Under the pieces are notes generated by a model. That model saw only the letters and a list, made by a program, of their open reading frames with translations, was not told the origin of the DNA and searched no databases. DNA of 6,245 bases from positions 1 to 6,245 of the forward strand of contig CAIKNB010000034.1 of the NCBI GenBank assembly GCA_903828685.1, written 5' to 3'. Below are positions 5,621 to 6,245 of the stretch, in pieces; positions within the stretch are counted from its first letter, which is position 1; each line of letters opens with the position of its first letter. Source of the stretch: Candidatus Uhrbacteria bacterium. GTDB taxonomy: Bacteria > Patescibacteriota > Patescibacteriia > 2-12-FULL-60-25. Position numbers and translations under genes: made by a program.

Positions 5621-5714
5621 GTGGTGGTTATGAGAATTTTGCAGCGAGGACTGTCTGAGCGAGCTAATGCAAATGCGAGCGAGTTCCGCAGCAAAAAATT
5701 CTCATAACCATCAC
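5621..5714. repeat. ~94-bp imperfect palindrome between gatC and gatA
   Basis: The left arm (5621-5640) begins GTGGTGGTTATGAG and the right arm (5695-5714) is its reverse complement at 19 of 20 positions. The single exception, 5624/5711, is a G-U wobble in plus-strand RNA and an A-C mismatch in minus-strand RNA. The 54-nt centre has weaker inner pairing (GGACT at 5648-5652 with AGTTCC at 5682-5687; GCAGC at 5641-5645 facing GCAGC at 5688-5692). It also holds a direct repeat GAGCGAG at 5657-5663 and 5677-5683. The right arm contains the gatC stop codon (5711-5713). It looks like a dispersed REP- or MITE-type element or a long RNA hairpin controlling gatA expression. No transposase or second copy is in the window. 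Confidence 0.8.
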
Positions 5715-6019
5715 GCTTTCCCCCCTTTGGGATTCTCAAAAACTCCCGGCGTTTTCAACAGGTCTCCCTGGCGCGCCGGAAAGTTTGAGATGATTATTTC
5801 GCGCGCCGCTTCGTCGCACGGCAAAGCCACGTCCTCGCGCCATTCGGTGCGTGCCGGCATGGCAGCCGGTTCCACGCCTTGCGTGTCGACTTTCTGCAAA
5901 CGCTCCACGTAGCCCAGGACCTTGTCCAAATCCTGCTCGGCTGCGGCTAATTCGTCTTCCGAAAGCTCCAGCCGCGCCAAATCCGCCATCTGTTTAACTT
6001 CTTGTCTGGATAACGCCAT
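5711..6019 (-). CDS. gatC: Glutamyl-tRNA(Gln)/aspartyl-tRNA(Asn) amidotransferase subunit C
   Basis: The 102-aa protein matches GatC over its whole length, near the usual 95-100 aa. It has the N-terminal helix with ADLARLELSEDE (12-23), the second helix ending in VLGYVERLQKVDT (34-46), the GVEP turn (48-51), the REDVALP strand (61-67), and the late FPARQGDLLKTP segment. GatC wraps around GatA and GatB and stabilises the transamidase complex. The last residues GGKA and the TGA stop run into the right arm of the palindrome at 5621-5714. The gene starts 30 nt after the ligA stop. No ribosome site or clear promoter is visible in that gap, so it is probably co-transcribed with ligA. Confidence 0.95.
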   Translation of the reverse strand: MALSRQEVKQMADLARLELSEDELAAAEQDLDKVLGYVERLQKVDTQGVEPAAMPARTEWREDVALPCDEAAREIIISNFPARQGDLLKTPGVFENPKGGKA

Positions 6020-6049
6020 ATGGCAGAAAGATTACATTAAACGCCGCTT

Positions 6050-6245
6050 TTAGGCTAGATATGGCAAAAATTCTTTTTCATTTAAAATCTTCACGCCAAG
6101 CTTTTTGGCTTTGTCGTATTTTAAACCTGGATTTTCCCCCGCCACCAAATATGTTGTTTTCTTGGATACGGTCTCTGACACCTCGCCGCCCAGCGCGCGG
6201 ATTTTGTCTTTGGCCTCTTCGCGTCCCAGCGCTTCCAGCGTGCCG
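6050..6245 (-). CDS. ligA: NAD-dependent DNA ligase, C-terminal BRCT domain (partial)
   Basis: Only the last 64 codons lie in the window; the gene continues past 6245 and ends in TAA at 6050-6052. The fragment begins GTLEALGREEAKDKI and continues with LGGEV (18-22), VSKKTTYLVAGENPG (26-40), KAKKLGV (45-51) and a final EFLPYLA. This order matches the C-terminal BRCT domain of bacterial LigA (GTL..., ...EAKD..., SVSKKT..V.AGE..G.K..KA..LG...). LigA seals nicks in DNA using NAD+, and the BRCT domain helps it bind DNA. The first visible bases have no start codon because the window cuts the gene. Another BRCT protein is possible but the motif match makes LigA much more likely. Confidence 0.9.
   Translation of the reverse strand, partial: GTLEALGREEAKDKIRALGGEVSETVSKKTTYLVAGENPGLKYDKAKKLGVKILNEKEFLPYLA

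Overview
The window reads as chromosomal DNA of an uncultivated bacterium, most likely Patescibacteria (Candidate Phyla Radiation). This is an inference from protein style: a membrane-anchored DsbA-like protein with a low-complexity linker, an Lgt with a diverged active site, a TrxB-like reductase without the usual NADPH motif, a short membrane protein with an R-N-x3-H motif, and few clear Shine-Dalgarno sites. TGA serves as a normal stop (it ends gatC, trxB and others), so the recoded Gracilibacteria/Absconditabacteria are unlikely. Every protein gene lies on the minus strand; only the tRNA at the left edge is on the plus strand.

Layout, read in the direction of transcription (right to left): the 3' end of ligA (DNA ligase BRCT domain), gatC, a ~94-bp imperfect palindrome, gatA, a small membrane protein with a HEPN-like motif, lgt, and trxB. 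Junctions from gatA to trxB are 4 bp, a 4-bp overlap and 3 bp, so this block is probably one transcript. After a 106-bp gap comes an exported thioredoxin-fold (DsbA-like) gene ending in a clear hairpin terminator. Then follows a separate small two-helix membrane protein with its own strong sigma70-type promoter and terminator. Last is a CYTH-domain (triphosphate tunnel metalloenzyme) gene that faces the 3' end of a tRNA-Ser across a shared bidirectional terminator.

Functionally the block mixes core information processing (ligation of DNA nicks; GatCAB transamidation to make Gln-tRNA(Gln) and/or Asn-tRNA(Asn)) with envelope and redox jobs (lipoprotein acylation, flavin disulfide reductase, extracytoplasmic thiol oxidoreductase). 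gatB is not in the window. The CYTH gene is visibly AT-rich (about 35-40% GC on sampled lines) against a GC-rich housekeeping block and lies beside a tRNA 3' end, which suggests later acquisition.

I found no CRISPR array, transposase, phage module or complete novel multi-gene system. The least ordinary items are the palindrome that supplies the gatC stop codon, the HEPN-motif membrane protein inside the gatA-lgt run, the altered Lgt active site, and the foreign-looking CYTH gene.
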